DNA from: Gonocerus acuteangulatus
Lineage: Eukaryota; Arthropoda; Insecta; Hemiptera; Coreidae
Length of the DNA stretch: 64,000 nucleotides
Assembly: GCA_946811695.1 (NCBI GenBank)
Contig: OX328125.1
Location: 97,040,688 to 97,104,687 of the forward strand
Direction: 5' to 3'
A program made the position numbers and the translations under genes. Positions 10,232-22,600 of the stretch are shown here, piece by piece. Under the pieces are notes generated by a model. It was not told the DNA's origin. It saw nothing but the letters and a program-made list of their open reading frames with translations, and searched no databases. The first letter of the stretch is position 1. The number at the start of each line of letters is the position of its first letter.

Positions 10232-13200
10232 GTGCGATATTATTTTCTATTTTGGATTTAGACTTCGAATATCTTAATCATAATAAGTACAATTAATTCT
10301 CGATGTGCCAAACTTCGATAAGTGGGATCCTTAATTAAGTTGAACAGAATTTCGTTTAGCGAGTCGCTCTTCCAAGAAAATGTCTAGTTTGCTACTGTCT
10401 GAGGTGACACTTTTAATGCATGTAGCGGCTGGCTTGTATATTCTTGTAGAATGTACGTAGATGAGTTTAACTCCTATTTTATGTTCATTTACACGCAGGC
10501 TAGTAGACTTGTAAGAACATAAGTCCAACAAGTTTTCACGGTTCTTTGATGGTCTACTTACCGAGTGTTGACTAAGCTTATGTAACCACAATGAATTACA
10601 ATATCACCAAAAGTCACACAATCTAGAACTGCATCAAAAAGTGCCCTTCCAATAATTGCGAGAACATAGCATGTTTCGGTTCTTATTTCAAGTGTCATTG
10701 GGAAATCTTTGAATGGAAACAGTTAATGTTGTGTTTTGATCTTTCGTGAAAAATGTAAACATGTAAAAAAATGTAAAATGAAATCTCAAAGAGAATATTT
10801 TGGGCACCACAAAATGAAAATGACAATAACCTAAGCGGAAATTACCTCCTTCACCTTCACAACTTTCGCTCTAGGAAAGTTTTACTAATATAATCATTTT
10901 ACTTTTCTTTTCTTTTTTAAATCGGTCAATAGGGCTATTTATGGGTTGCCACCCTTCATAAGCACCCATGGTGTAGTGGGTGACCCTAAATGGACCGGCA
11001 GACGACATCAAACTGTCAAACCCGATAAACTCTCCCAGCGCCGTAATCTGAATCAAGCTAAACCTTCCGCAGCAAGCTAAGGACGCCTGCATTGAGCACC
11101 ATGTGGACACCGCCAAAGCATCCACCATCGATTAGAACAATCCACGACCACTGAAAATTACCCCACCACGGTGGGCGAAACCGACCAGCTTTCGTCGAAG
11201 AGGACCCAATGAGGAAAACTCGTCCGTCTGTCTGTCAGCTTCTGTGACGAGGACGTTGGGTGGAAGTGACGAAGTATCGCGCCCCACTGTTGGGATTTTC
11301 ACCGGTGTTGACCCCCAAGGCAACACTATAGCGGCTCTGGTTAGGGCGTTTTACACTCCGGGGACACATAAATAGAAGTTTTTAGTTAGACCGTATCTCA
11401 CGCTCGCCCGCAGCAGATAAACGACATAGTCCGCGGCCTAGACAATGACCATGCAAAGTTTCAAATTTTTCTGTTTTGGTTTTGGCTGGGCGATGATAGG
11501 TCAGTGAATCAGTGAACCAGCCAATTTTTACATCTGATGCTAGGGACTCAAACACAAAGGGTTCATTTTCCTCAAAGGGAAAATGAAAACAAATAGATTT
11601 TTCATGGGATTTTCGGATACATTCTTATATATCTCGAAACCGATTGGGGAATTCGTAGTAAATGTAAGGCATCTATTGGAAAGCTTACTAAATTTCGTAT
11701 AAATACGGTTCCTATACAATTTTTGATGTAACGATCTCAATTGGAAAAATTGCAGCTTAAATGGATTAATTTCCGCCTAGGATACTGTCAGTTATCTGCT
11801 GTGGCGCCTGAGATCTTGCTTCGCTTCGGGATTTCATTTTACTTGTGTTTACATTTTTTACTCAAAATTTCAAAATTTCACTAGTGATAAGAACAGAATC
11901 GCGCTAAGATGACGCAGTTCCTATGTAAAATATATCCACAAATTTGTGTAGCCAAAGGCATATTTATCTTGTGTTCCATAGGGTATTCTTTGTTCCAAGT
12001 TTTCATTACGCCCTTCATTTGAATCGTTCAACCTTTTTTTTACTTCTAGATATAAAATACTTGAAATTTCTCCTTGATCCCAATACTATTTTAGTACTTA
12101 TACTTTTAGAACATCATATTAATTTTTCCATTCTTATTTTATTACAGATCACTGAAAATCACCAATAGGATGATAGTATCTGGAATTTATGATTATGACA
12201 ATGAAGAAAGTGATGAAAAACTTACAAAAATGAAAGCTCAAATTGATCATGAAGCTGAAAATACATCAAATTTTGTAATCATTTTATTTTCATCAGGCGG
12301 CTTCTCCAATGTTGCAATATTCCCTTTGACTCAATTTATTTTCTTCGAAGAAACCAACAAGAATGAATTATTCAATCCATACTTACCTCCATTCTTCTTC
12401 TATATGCCTTTTGACACTAGAGATTTCAAAGGATACTGCCTAGCATATTTCATTATTTTAATTTTGAGCATCACTTTTTACAGTGTTATACTGTCTTTCT
12501 GTGTTATCTACATACACTGCGCTGTTCAGATGAAGGGGCACTTGAAGATATTAAACTACTCATTGCAGAATATCCGTAACAGAGCTTATTCCACTTTCAA
12601 AAAGACTAACACAGTAAAAGAGTGTTCAGAAGAAGAACTATTTGAATTAGCAGAGTTCCAAAGGTGTTTGTACTCCTGCTTCAGGGAAAATGTCAGGCAT
12701 CATCAAGCTCTCCTCAGGTTAGTAATACCTTTTTCTAATTGTTTTATGCTGTTCACAAAATTATGCTCGAAGAACATATCCTTTGGCGAAGGCTAATCAG
12801 ATTGAATAAATAATCTTTAAGTTAATTATTTTATACGATGGATAGAGTTCAAATAAGATAGGTAGAACATATGATGTGTAAACAGAAAAAGGTGATAGCT
12901 ACAATTACATGGATTAAAGGACATTCAGGACTATTAGGGAACGAGACAGTTTACTTACTTGGATATCAGCTTCAGAGGACACGACATTACCTATATCATA
13001 CTCTAAACTTACATCAAAGACTATAAAAGCACTAGTAAGAGACGAATCATTGTGAAATTGGAATGAACGATGGACGAACACAATCTAGTGGACGACTTGG
13101 TCTCTCCTAGTCAGACCTGCCACTCTACGGGGATACTTCATTTCTGCGGTTGTCGCAAAACTGCGACGTTTCGGATCTTATTGTCCTTCTTCAGGCATAT

Positions 13201-15043
13201 ATTCTTCAGTCAATTACTAGCATGTCCAGGAGTCTAATAAGGGATCTTGATTTTAAACTATTAGACTTCTAGACATACTTTAGTCCGACTGCAAACAAAA
13301 GTACGAGAAGTGGCTTGACCGGAGGGGAGCTAGGCCTTCCCCAAATAGGCTGGGCTTGTGCACACTACCTGGTTCTTTTCTTTGCGGTACACCTATAGTA
13401 ATTGCCTGAAGAAGGACAATAAGATCCAAAACGTAGCAGTTATAATGAAATATAATAATTTGGAAGTTTCCACACATCTTTCCTCAATACCCTTCCACCT
13501 TCGTATCTTTTATTAATTATAAACTAATTTCAGGCTGAAGAAAGCATTGCAGCCCTTCAATGGTGCCTGTTTATTGGATATATACGTCATGATTGCTCTA
13601 ATATATGCAGCTGTATTCTACCTCATTCTACAGGTATTTTTTTTTTATAATTAATATACAGTTCATATTATTGATTTTAGATATTTATTCTACTCATAAG
13701 AAATTAATCCTCACAATTCAATATTTTCTTTTTATAAAAGCAACGGACAGGGAAACTACCCCTACTTTACTATTTGTTTTCTTTTTTTTATATGTTGTAG
13801 TACTTAAAAAAAGATTAGAAATATATTTTTCGATGTGCTAGTTTCTTGAATTTAAGGGGTGAAAATCACCCCTTAAACTTTAGGGCAAAAACAGTATTTT
13901 TTAATATTTTGACAAGTTTTTGAATTTATTTAATGAAGTAACATTTTTATAAATAAATTAAAAAAAAAAAAAATACTGTACTACGTCAAATTTTTGTCGT
14001 AGTACAATATTCTGTCTCATTTTGTTATAGTCCACGTTTCTGAACCACAACAGAGAAACCTGAGTTAGTTTCAAATATGTTTAATTATTTGTATTTCTTT
14101 ATCTTATTACCTAAGATGTGAAAATCAAAAGCAAATAAAAATTAATAAATAAAGGATATAATGATTAAATAAATTTAAACTACAATAGAACATTCTGCAA
14201 ATTTAGGTAAATGTAGGCAAATTTCTGTCAGACAACAAGGAACCAGAGACCACCTACCCTGTGGATGAAAACATAATTAATCTATTCTGAAATACTACAG
14301 GAAAATAGCAAGAGCTGTTCTTTCATTCCAGTTTTCTATATTACTTGTAAAATGAGAGAGTACACATGAATTAGAAATAAAAATTGATGTTATAAGGTGC
14401 TTCCTTCCAAGGCAAGAAAATCAAGAATACTTAAACCTAAAAATTTTAATTACCCTAATATAATTAAATAAATAAAATCATTTCAGTTGCTTAAATGAGA
14501 TGTTAAAGAATTTAAGTTCTGAATCAGAAATAATTGTACTCACTACAAAAACTTGAATTTACTAAAGGTTTCAACTAACTTCCTTATATTCACAACTATT
14601 ACCGAGTAATTATTAACAATTTTTTTTGTTTTCAGAACTTACCTATCACATTCTTGATTAATTACATTGAGACACTTTTATCAGAACAAACATGCTTATT
14701 TCTTGTTTGCTTCCTGGGAGAAACTGTAACAGAAGAGGTTTGTAAATATTTGTAATCTCCAATTCCACGATTTCTGACCTTTATTTATGTATATTTATTT
14801 ATTTTTTATAAATATGGCACAGGTCGAAATAATAGTACTCCATTTTATGTAATATTTTATTTTTGGCACGCCCTACATGTTTCGCGGCCTTTATGCCACC
14901 TCCTCAGGGGCCACTAAATCCTAACAAATTTTTAATAACACATTTTTCATTTTAATAAATCCAATAATTCGTAATGTCTATTTTATTATCGTCTTGATGG
15001 TGAAACTCTGTATTAAGGACTTGCAGAAGTTGAAGTCAATTCT

Positions 15044-15124
<81 letters not shown>

Positions 15125-16685
15125 TTCAGTGCAAAGTACATTTGAGATCTACTGGCTCATAAATAATAATAATAAATAAAAATAAAGGACTGTAAATCGT
15201 ATCATGGGCGTATATAAGGGGGCTGAGGGGGCTGCAGCCCCCCCCCCCCCCCGAAATTTTGAGTTGATCGGTAAAAATGTATCATAAACCCTTAAAAATA
15301 AATTAAACAAGATAAAAAAAAATTTTGGGTGTAATAGCGTTTTAGTTGGTTAAAAATATTCCAAGTTTTAAATTGTTAGTATTCCGTACCCCAGAAATGG
15401 TCTCAGCCCCCCCCCCGAAATTATTTTCTATATACGCCCATGAATCGTATAGATTCAAACCAACTTCATGGCATATTTCTGTTTCATACATCAAATACAC
15501 CAAATCTGCCTTAAAACAATTTCTGTCTCATTATAAAACATAATTATTTACATTGTTGTAATTTTACAAAGAAAGTTTTTGATTTTCAGAGCAGGAAGTT
15601 GTTTGAGACAATTTACAGCCTTCCTTGGATGCACTGTAGTAAAAAGCTGAACAAAGCCATCAGTATTATGATGAGCAACACTCTACAGCCTTTACAGATT
15701 AAAGCATTATTGATAGATAACGCTGCAGCATTGACATCTTATGCTGATGTGAGTATGGTAACAGTGTGAAGTCAATTAAAGCTCTTACCATACATTTAGT
15801 AGTAACTGGAATATTTTTTTTTTTTTAAAGTGAAAAGCAGCTGTAGCATTAATTATTTGTCACAATTGTGTTTTTTTTATCATAAAAGATTTTCGGATCC
15901 TATTGTTATGATAATGTTTTAGAGAAGCGATGACAAAACAGATTTATGGCTTTAACCGTCCTAGACTCAGGGCTAAGGGTGTAGCCACTTCAACGTTTAA
16001 ATGGCCATTTTGAATCGACAGCCAACTTGAAATAATGCCTAAAAATTTATTTTTTTATGTTCTATGATGACTTTACATGATTATATAATCATGTAATGCA
16101 GTTTAATTAAATTTTATTTCAACAGTAACTGTCTAACTAAGGAGTGCTAGCCTATCTTTGATAAGAGCTATCTTACTCACAGGCTGCTGGCTTCTGCCAG
16201 TTGCTTTATGAATTACTTGACCGATATATGCAAATTCAGATCGTTTGACTGATTTTGATGTAACTGGGTATACAAGCAGATCGATCTTGTTACGGGGAGT
16301 GTCGTAGGCAGAAAGTAGGAGTAGCATGCCAAGCCGGGGACCAGCTAATAATTATATAAAAATATCTTAAATATAATTGCCTTATAATCAAAAGTTAATA
16401 AATTTGTGCTTTTGTTGTGTAATTAATGGTTTAAGACATTACATGTGAAGCCATGCGCCGAACGTGTCATAGATTAGGGTGCGCCTACTGGAGCTTTAAC
16501 CCTAACCTTCCCTAATCCTACATTAAGAAGTTCCAAAAGCCTGTTTTTAGCACTTTCCTCCGAAGGAAAGTAGCTATTGAGGTTGGACTCATGACGGAAT
16601 TTTTGAAAAATGTCTTCAAGTCTTTATCGATTTGATAATCGATATTTGCCTACCTAGTAGACACCGAAAATGACCCCCGTTAAAA

Positions 16686-16748
<63 letters not shown>

Positions 16749-17016
16749 TGATTTGTGAGACGGCTTCTCTCTCCAGCGGTGTTCTTCCTCTCCTTTGCGC
16801 AATATTTCGTCGGGTTCATCTCCGACTTCTTCGGGCTGCTATCTGGTTGTCAAGGTCTCATTCCCTTGACAACCACCGAGGACGACAGATAGCAGCCCGA
16901 AGAAGTCGGAGATGAACCCGACGAAATATTGCGCAAAGGAGAGGAAGAACACCGCTGGAGAGAGAAGCCGTCTCACAAATCAATCATATCAACCCCAGCG
17001 AAGAAACTTAAAACAA

Positions 17017-17074
<58 letters not shown>

Positions 17075-19058
17075 TGTTAACAGGATAGCGGCCAGAGTTT
17101 TTGTTTTTTCGTCACGAAACTTGGTATATAGCATTCAATTAGCAAACGATTGAACGAGTTCGTTAACCATGAAAGTCGTTCCACCGGAAGGGGGGGTTTA
17201 CCCCGAACCCAAAACACTAATTTGACTATGTCAGCCGTATATTTGTTATATTTCAACGAAACTTGGTATTCGTGGTGGTAATATAGAGAGAAAAGTGAGA
17301 TATAAAAATGAACTAAATAGGTTCATTAGAAGGGGGGGGGGTTTACTCCGGACCCACAATACCAATTCGCCACTACCAGCCGTGATTTTTGGTATATTTC
17401 GACGAAACTCGGTATTCGTAGTGGTAATCTACAGGTAAATATGTGTTGTAAAAATAAACTAAATCGGTTCATTAGAAGGGGGGGGGGGTTTACTCCGGAC
17501 CCAAATTCCTAATATACTCATACCGGTCGTAATTTCTGCTGTATTGTAACGAAACGCGGTATACGTCGTGGGTAACTCATGAGAAAGAAGTTTTGTAAAA
17601 ATGAGCTGAATCGGTCAATCGGAAAGCGGGGGTTTAATTTGTAATATATTTCAATAGAAAAGCCCGCCAGACGTAGGTTCACAAAGCCGCCGCAAAGAGC
17701 GCTTTCTACCACTAGAGTGACTGTATCCTGTTCCTGCGTTAGATCAAAATACGATAATATGAGGTTTTTTGTATTTATTACGTAGTGTAATAGGAACCAT
17801 GTATAAACATAACTCTGGAAGCAAATTAATAATTGATCAGTTACTCATTACAAATTTAAAAGAGAACTATTCATGTTTTTATTTTATTTATGTAGGATAT
17901 TTTAAGCAAATTGTTCTGGAAAGCAGTCTACACTACCCAAATTCTGAGGAAAGTGCTTAGTTATGCAGCTCCTGCGTGACGGACTTTTATTCACTTAAGA
18001 ATGAGGTAGGAATGGGGAAGTCGAATTGAGAAAATTTGAACCACCGTTATTTTCGGTCTCTAGAGGTTCTGAAACGCAAAATTTTCTAGAAGGGAGGGAG
18101 GAACCACGCTAAAAGGGTGAATATTAATGTATAAATATTATATTTATAGTATTACTTGCATTGGCCAAATGAAATATTGTAAGAAGGGGTTGGAAAAAAA
18201 TAAAAAATATATTAATGAAAACTAAAACTAAATAAATGAAAGTGTTGCTAACTAGACTACAAGATAATAGGAGTAGTACATTGTTTGGAATATTGTATCC
18301 TCGACATCAAGAAGCATTATGTCCATAAACCCAAACCCTCCTCTTCATCCTATGAAACAAAATGTCAGGCTCACAGGAACTGCATCATTCTGTTCACATC
18401 CCTGATGCCATTATTAAACCACAGAAGCAGTTATTGGTAGGTTTTGATCATTCGTAAAAAATATAAAATAAAATCTTCAAGAGAAGGAGGATAAGATTTA
18501 AGGCGCCCTAACAGGAAACTTACAGTATCCTAAACGGAAATGACTCCCCCGCCTTTTCAACGTTCGCTCCAGGAAAACACTATTACCAATAAGTTTCTCA
18601 TTTCCTTACCTATTTTTACTAAAAATACTCATTTTACTGTTAAATGCAATTTAAACCAACCAATTAAAAAGTAAGACAAACAGAGACAAAAACTCGTTCA
18701 AAGGAACAGAACTTTCAAAGTTTGAAGCACTTATTTCACCGATTGATTTTGCCCCAACAAAAATTTCTTCAGAACAACCTTTTTGTAGAGAATTTAGTAA
18801 GCTTCCTAATTGTCACCTTTAATTTACCTCAGATTCCTAACCTTTTTCGAGATATTTGAGAAGATATACAAAAATTCCAAAACTTTCATGTTCGTTAATA
18901 AAATAATTGTTTTCTATTACATCCTATGGAGGGAGGAAGGAACCACACAAATTAAATTATTTGAATAGGAAAACAATTAATATACGATTTTCCTTTTTCA
19001 GTTTATGATGACCATGTATAAAATTACAAACCTAGTACGCCAGACAGATGTTGTTTAG
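9966..19058 (+). CDS. Insect odorant receptor, gene 1 (six coding exons, 417 aa)
   Basis: Seen: exons at 9966-10231, 12148-12717, 13534-13633, 14636-14737, 15590-15748 and 19002-19058 join into one open frame with GT/AG borders and phases 2,2,0,0,0. The protein has about seven hydrophobic segments (near residues 31-53, 60-84, 130-155, 185-212, 288-312, 329-343 and the C-terminus), an extracellular NPYLPPFFFYMPF loop, and the C-terminal W359...QPLQIKA block typical of the 7tm_6 family. Known: insect ORs are ligand-gated cation channel subunits that work with Orco in the dendrite membrane of olfactory neurons. The length is normal for the family. The start is the first ATG after an acceptor-like tttcttccag at 9898-9907, so a non-coding 5' exon is likely but not located. 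AATAAA lies at 19097. No stop or frameshift is seen. The ligand is unknown. Confidence 0.9.
10235..10619. other. OR gene 1 intron 1, unassigned part
   Basis: No repeat or frame that I can support. Confidence 0.4.
10620..10905 (-). mobile_element. Helentron-like family C fragment
   Basis: Contains AACTGCATC, GTGTCATT, ATCTTTCGTGAAAAATG and CCTAAGCGGAAATTACCTCC, in the order seen in the copies at 18360 and 62915. Confidence 0.5.
10906..11455. repeat. GC-richer unidentified segment in intron 1
   Basis: Sharply higher GC than its surroundings, with many short stops in all frames. GGTTGCCACCC near 10950 recalls the 5S-SINE tail. It may be part of a retroelement, but no motif settles this. Confidence 0.3.
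11456..11935 (+). mobile_element. Family E scrap and family C copy
   Basis: 11456-11530 shares GGCTGGGCGATGATAGGTCA with the repeat at 35330. 11560-11935 is the family C body ending in AGAATCGCGCTAAGATGACG and CAGTTCCTATG. Confidence 0.5.
12148..12717 (+). CDS. OR gene 1 coding exon 2
   Basis: The 570-nt exon opens after attacag and ends at the donor CTCAG|GTTAGT. It encodes residues 89-279: TM3, the large second extracellular loop (NPYLPPFFFYMPF), TM4 and a long intracellular loop rich in charged residues. Length and both phases match exon 2 of gene 2. Confidence 0.9.
12885..13137 (+). pseudogene. LINE RNase H fragment
   Basis: Reads VIATITWIKGHSGLLGNET, the RNase H motif of I/R1-like retrotransposons, then after a frameshift about 35 more codons with one stop. 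Confidence 0.65.
13140..13450. repeat. Inverted pair of Penelope-type hammerhead-like ends
   Basis: 13155-13195 (minus) and 13405-13440 (plus) both read GCCTGAAGAAGGACAATAAG followed by ATCC and (G/A)AAACGT. The CTGAAGA...GAAAC layout matches the Penelope-like ends at 43417, with a short 3-bp stem II. Confidence 0.5.
13534..13633 (+). CDS. OR gene 1 coding exon 3
   Basis: The 100-nt exon follows taatttcag and ends at the donor ACAG|GTATTT. It encodes TM5. The correct frame starts with one base completing an Arg codon, then LKKALQPFNGACLLDIY. It is identical at every base to exon 3 of gene 2. Confidence 0.9.
13634..14635. other. OR gene 1 intron 3
   Basis: AT-rich, no recognised repeat apart from a short hairpin (TGTACTACG/CGTAGTACA, 13977-14007). 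Confidence 0.5.
14636..14737 (+). CDS. OR gene 1 coding exon 4
   Basis: The 102-nt phase-0 exon follows ttttcag and ends at the donor GAG|GTTTGT. It encodes NLPITFLINYIETLLSEQ and TM6, ending FLGETVTEE. Four of 34 residues differ from gene 2. Confidence 0.9.
14870..14911 (-). ncRNA. Hammerhead ribozyme, type I
   Basis: Minus strand: GCCC, CTGAGGA, G, stem II GTGGC/GCCGC (five pairs, one wobble), GAAAC, AT, GT, A, GGGC. A single unit in intron 4, with no inverted partner nearby. Confidence 0.65.
15046..15122. repeat. Poly(T) tract, about 77 nt
   Basis: Uninterrupted T run. Likely the tail of a minus-strand retroposon or replication slippage. Confidence 0.9.
15203..15442. mobile_element. hAT-type MITE, family D, complete
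   Basis: CATGGGCGTATATA...TATATACGCCCATG with 8-bp duplication AATCGTAT at 15195-15202 and 15443-15450. Inverse orientation to 1535-1812. In OR gene 1 intron 4. Confidence 0.9.
15590..15748 (+). CDS. OR gene 1 coding exon 5
   Basis: The 159-nt phase-0 exon follows gattttcag and ends at the donor GAT|GTGAGT. It encodes SRKLFETIYSLPW and the QPLQIKA motif, the most conserved part of insect ORs. Six of 53 residues differ from gene 2. Confidence 0.9.
15751..16545. other. OR gene 1 intron 5, proximal part
   Basis: Mostly unassigned. 16270-16350 carries a family E end (GGGGAGTGTCGTAGGCAG ... CCGGGGACCAGCTA). Confidence 0.4.
16546..17987 (+). mobile_element. Helentron-like family B, complete, with nested palindrome
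   Basis: Subterminal repeats AGCACTTTCCTC (16549) and GAGGAAAGTGCT (about 17947), core units of about 150 bp with poly-G runs, and 3' hairpin GCAGCTCCTGC. The TA tract is split by the palindrome at 16746-16985. Sits in OR gene 1 intron 5 and forms the left part of the segment repeated at 25326. Confidence 0.65.
16746..16985. repeat. Perfect palindrome, 100-nt arms, in a TA tract
   Basis: 16746-16845 and 16886-16985 are exact reverse complements around a centre that itself folds (GTTGTCAAGG...CCTTGACAAC). TA repeats flank both sides. The plus copy has CCGAAGA-A-GTCGG...CCGAC-GAAAT, a hammerhead-like core with U4 changed to C. Confidence 0.85.
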
Positions 19059-19463
19059 CAAACAAGTTTGGATAAAAGATTGAACCATAGGTAAATAATA
19101 AAAGTAATTATATATGGATCATTCATACATCCAATTGATTGTAATGATTGAAAATTATTCTTTTGTGATTTCAGATTTGCTACTGAAAAGAAGAGGATTT
19201 TATGTATCTATAATGGTCGAATTAAACTATTATATATATTTTTTTTTTTTTGGACTTTATTTCATTCCATTTTTTTCACATTGCCGTTCCAAAGAATGAA
19301 GAGGTAACTGGAGAAGTTTGACATATTGAGTTAAGAGCATCAATAGACTCAAAAATGAAGTTTCTTCATTAAAGATAGAGAGCGAAATTCCTGAAACTCA
19401 TCGGAACGCTAGATAGCGACTGTGTCAATATTAGGGTTTTCACTGATCTGTTATATTTATCAA
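17990..19463 (+). repeat. Segment duplicated at 26430-27903
   Basis: Includes a family C piece on the minus strand (18360-18930), exon 6 of OR gene 1 and its 3' flank. Differs from the second copy by only a handful of substitutions and short indels, at a constant 8440-nt offset. Confidence 0.9.
19002..19058 (+). CDS. OR gene 1 coding exon 6 (terminal)
   Basis: The 57-nt exon follows ctttttcag and encodes the C-terminal FMMTMYKITNLVRQTDVV and a TAG stop. It lies 3.25 kb beyond exon 5 because of a Helentron-like insertion. The same exon is repeated at 27442-27498. Confidence 0.88.
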   Translation, partial: FMMTMYKITNLVRQTDVV

Positions 19464-20580
19464 TGGTTTTAGTGACAAAATGTTAATACCAATAATTATG
19501 TAGGCATGTGAACAAATATACATTTGCACTGCCTTAGTAGTTTACTAGGAGATTAGATTATTGATGAAATTATTTTGTAGATAACATTATGTTTTAACAA
19601 AAATATATTATCTACATAAAAATAAATAAAATGTTTGCCTGTTAAGTATAGAAATAACCATTTTAATGATCTATTTCCATTTCATAAATTAATGACACCA
19701 TATCCATTATCAAAATAGGTTTCTGTCTGTCTGTATGACGATGGATTTTTTTTCTCCGCAGTGGCTAATGGTAGAGCTTTGAAATTCGTCTGAAATTCTA
19801 AGTATTCTTCATTTAATACATAGGCATTAAATAAACATTTTTTTTTTTACTAGAAACAAGGTTACAAATGCTTGAGTAATTATAAATGAACAAACTTGCT
19901 GTAACGTAGTTGCTAGGGAGTGGACAGTGGAGCCGTGGTGGCTTGGGAGGGGATAGAAAAGACACCCGAGATCAATTGTCAAGGCAGTGATGGTGCCATC
20001 ATTTTGGTATTGGAGATTTTGATCTCGAATATAAGGAAGATTGTATTAGGCCTTCTTTTGTTGGCCACGACCAACTTAGATAAAAACGAATTTTCTGCTA
20101 CAAGGGCCTTATCGTAACAGAAGTTAATTGTTCAGAGAACTAGGGCTCTGACGTCAGAACCCTTCTCCCTCATAACCTTCATGTCTTACCTCTTTGGAGG
20201 AACACGATTCAAAACAGCAAGTGACATTAGAACAAGTGAACACACAGTTTTTTTCCTTTTCCTTTAACAAGTTGGACTCACATTCGTTTATTTTATTCAG
20301 TGACTTTTCAAAATACAATGAGTGGATAAATAAGTTCACCACAGGCCTGCTGGGCCACAGGAATTGGGAGAAAAAGAATATGTTGGCTAACATTACCTTA
20401 AATGCCTTAAGGTAAATGAAAGCATCATCACTCCAGGATCTTCACGTTTTCACCACCTAAACAATCTTCATCAATATCACCAGCAGCATCTCATCCTAAA
20501 CCTTAATGTCCAATATTTTAATAGGAGTTTAAACCCATTTTGTAAATTATATATTATTTCAACTAATTAAATAGCCTTTT
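19464..20580. other. Intergenic, unassigned
   Basis: No recognised gene. An open stretch near 20194-20411 ends at a donor-like AAGG|TAAATG, but its product resembles nothing I know and no partner exon was found. Confidence 0.3.
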
Positions 20581-20589
20581 TTATTCATA

Positions 20590-20735
20590 CAGTCCACTAT
20601 CAACTGAAAGCAGGGCGCATTCAGTAACCTTAAAAATAATACAGATAATAGGCGCTAATGGCCCAGATGACGGTGCGCCGCAAAAAAAAAAAAAAAAAAT
20701 AAATAAATAAAAAATAGTAATAAATAAATATAATC
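20590..20735 (+). repeat. Retroelement 3' end
   Basis: GGCGCTAATGGCCCAGATGA, then CGCCGC and an A-run passing into AAATAAATAAATAA, as in the LINE tail at 46497. Confidence 0.45.
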
Positions 20736-20829
20736 GGCTGTGAGAAGTCTGTTGATCTAAAATCAATAGGGTCCAAAATTACACGTTATCCTATGGAGAC
20801 AACTATTTTTGATGTACAATTAACACACT

Positions 20830-21960
20830 GCCCTTAGCCACCTAAAACCAATGCCTGGTTCGACCGTCGGCCTTTAGGAACACATTCTGCCCCAAAACGA
20901 TCAAAAGAAGATTGCCCAACAGGAAATCTCCAGGTGACGATTTGACTTTCAACGTAGTCCTCAAAAAGTTTCCACATAAGAGCGTGGCTCTCATGACGAG
21001 CATATTTAAAGCTTGCTTGAGATGGGGCTACTTCCCGAAGTTGTGAAAAAATGCTGTCGTAGAAGTCATTTAAAAGCCTGAAAAACGACCAAAACCCTTG
21101 TAAATTCAATAGCTAAAGTCTTCAAAAAATATATGGAGAAAAGACTCCGTAAGTACTTAGAGGAAATCAATATCATTTCCGACGCCGATTCTGATTCAAA
21201 CCTCACCACTCAACTGTCCAGCAAGTAAGAGTCAAAAACGTATTAGTCGAAGAATAAGCGTCTTCACTGGTGTACCACAAGGGACAGTCGTAAGCCCATA
21301 ACTGTTCAACTTGTATTGTCATGACATCCCGGTACCTCGAACTCCCAATCTATCGCTGTTTGCAGATGGCAGTGGACATGAGCATCACAGATCTACAATC
21401 ATCATTGGACAGCATTACATTGTGGTTTGAAAGGTGGAAACTCTGTCTCAATCCATCGATGACTCAAGCAAATATTTTCGCGCTTACGCACTTTGAAGAT
21501 AGGGTTTTCCTTAGTTTCGGATTGGAGGGGCTTGAGTTTCTTGGACTCCTAGGAAACAAAGTGTGTGCTATCTTCGCATTCACTTCGATACTAGAATGGC
21601 CTGGAGACTACACATTAACGCAAAACTTCGCGGTTCTCTAAGACTAATATTTCCTCTTTAAACAAAAATAAAACACCACTCAGAAACGGGTTTATTATAC
21701 AAAGCTCTATTACTCCCATTACTGACTGCCGATTTTGGTACAGTATCAGTAACAACAACAGACGAAGATTTCAGACATATCAAAACTAACTGTTTTGAAT
21801 GCAACCCCTTTTACACCCAACATTGAAATCCAAATAGAGCTCGTGGCTGACCACTTCCTACAGTATATCGAGGGACTCACCAGAAGGGTCTAGAAAAAAA
21901 AAAAAAAAACCAACAATAGAAGGAGCCAGCTACTATGAACTTGGAGAGAGGATTGTAACA
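20830..21960 (+). pseudogene. Jockey-like LINE reverse transcriptase, broken
   Basis: Landmarks in order across frames: LPNRKSPGDDL, ACLRWGYFPKL, KPEKRPKPL, GVPQGTVVSP, LFNLY, LSLFADG (FADD lost) and WFERWKLCLN. Multiple stops and frameshifts leave it dead. Confidence 0.75.
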
Positions 21961-22194
21961 CGATTAAAGCCAAGATGTTATCAAGACTTCTTTTATTTAC
22001 AATAATTATTATGGTTAAGATTAATTCTAAAATGTATGGTTTATTTATTATTTGTTCTGTTGATATAAATTTTTTTGGCTCCCTTCACCCTATGTGTAAC
22101 ATAATTTTATATATTGAGTCAAATACATATTAAATAATTGACAATCGAGCACAGTGTCAAAGAAGTGAGAAGTAATTTAACTGTAAGGGTAGTC

Positions 22195-22600
22195 ACACGG
22201 TGAAGAGGTAGTGGTTGAGGTAGAGGTAGGGGGAGGGTCGCATAGTGAAGAGGGTCACCGTGCTGCTTTCTCAGTTTCACATGATTTGAGGGTCAGTCTT
22301 CAAATGTGTTGCAACGAATAGTTGTTAGAATAGTTTATTTTTTTACAATGTTAAATGACAGTAGTGAATATAGTGATGACATGTCAACAGCGCGTAAATG
22401 GTGGATAATTGGCACTTTAAGTAATCGGGATTTTAGTGCTCATCCCATAAATCAAGTGCGACAAGATACGGGAAAATATCACCATCTTTTTTTGCAACTT
22501 AAAGAATACCGAGAAAAATTTCAGGAATACATGTGGATGCTCGAAAAGGCCTCTAAATTAAAACAAATGCGCCATCAGGCCAAAAAAATTACTGAGGATT
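22195..22600 (+). pseudogene. PIF/Harbinger transposase, N-terminal fragment
   Basis: 22345-22600 encodes RKWWIIGTLSNRDFSAHPIN followed by Q.RQ..GKYHHLF.QLKEY..KFQEYMWM, the N-terminal pattern of HARBI1-like nucleases (PINQ.R...GEYHHL...L). The GGGTAGTCACACGG upstream resembles a Harbinger terminus. The DDE domain is missing, and the frame stops where a minus-strand LINE begins. Confidence 0.6.

Noticed and set aside
17769..17960. 63-codon frame beginning MYLLRS, also at 26209, 28796 and 50425
   Set aside because: Repeats because it is the 3' part of Helentron-like family B. The frames differ only as the DNA repeat does, and no protein family is recognised.
20194..20415. Possible exon ending at a donor-like site
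   Set aside because: No similarity that I recognise, no upstream partner and no conserved copy near the other OR gene.
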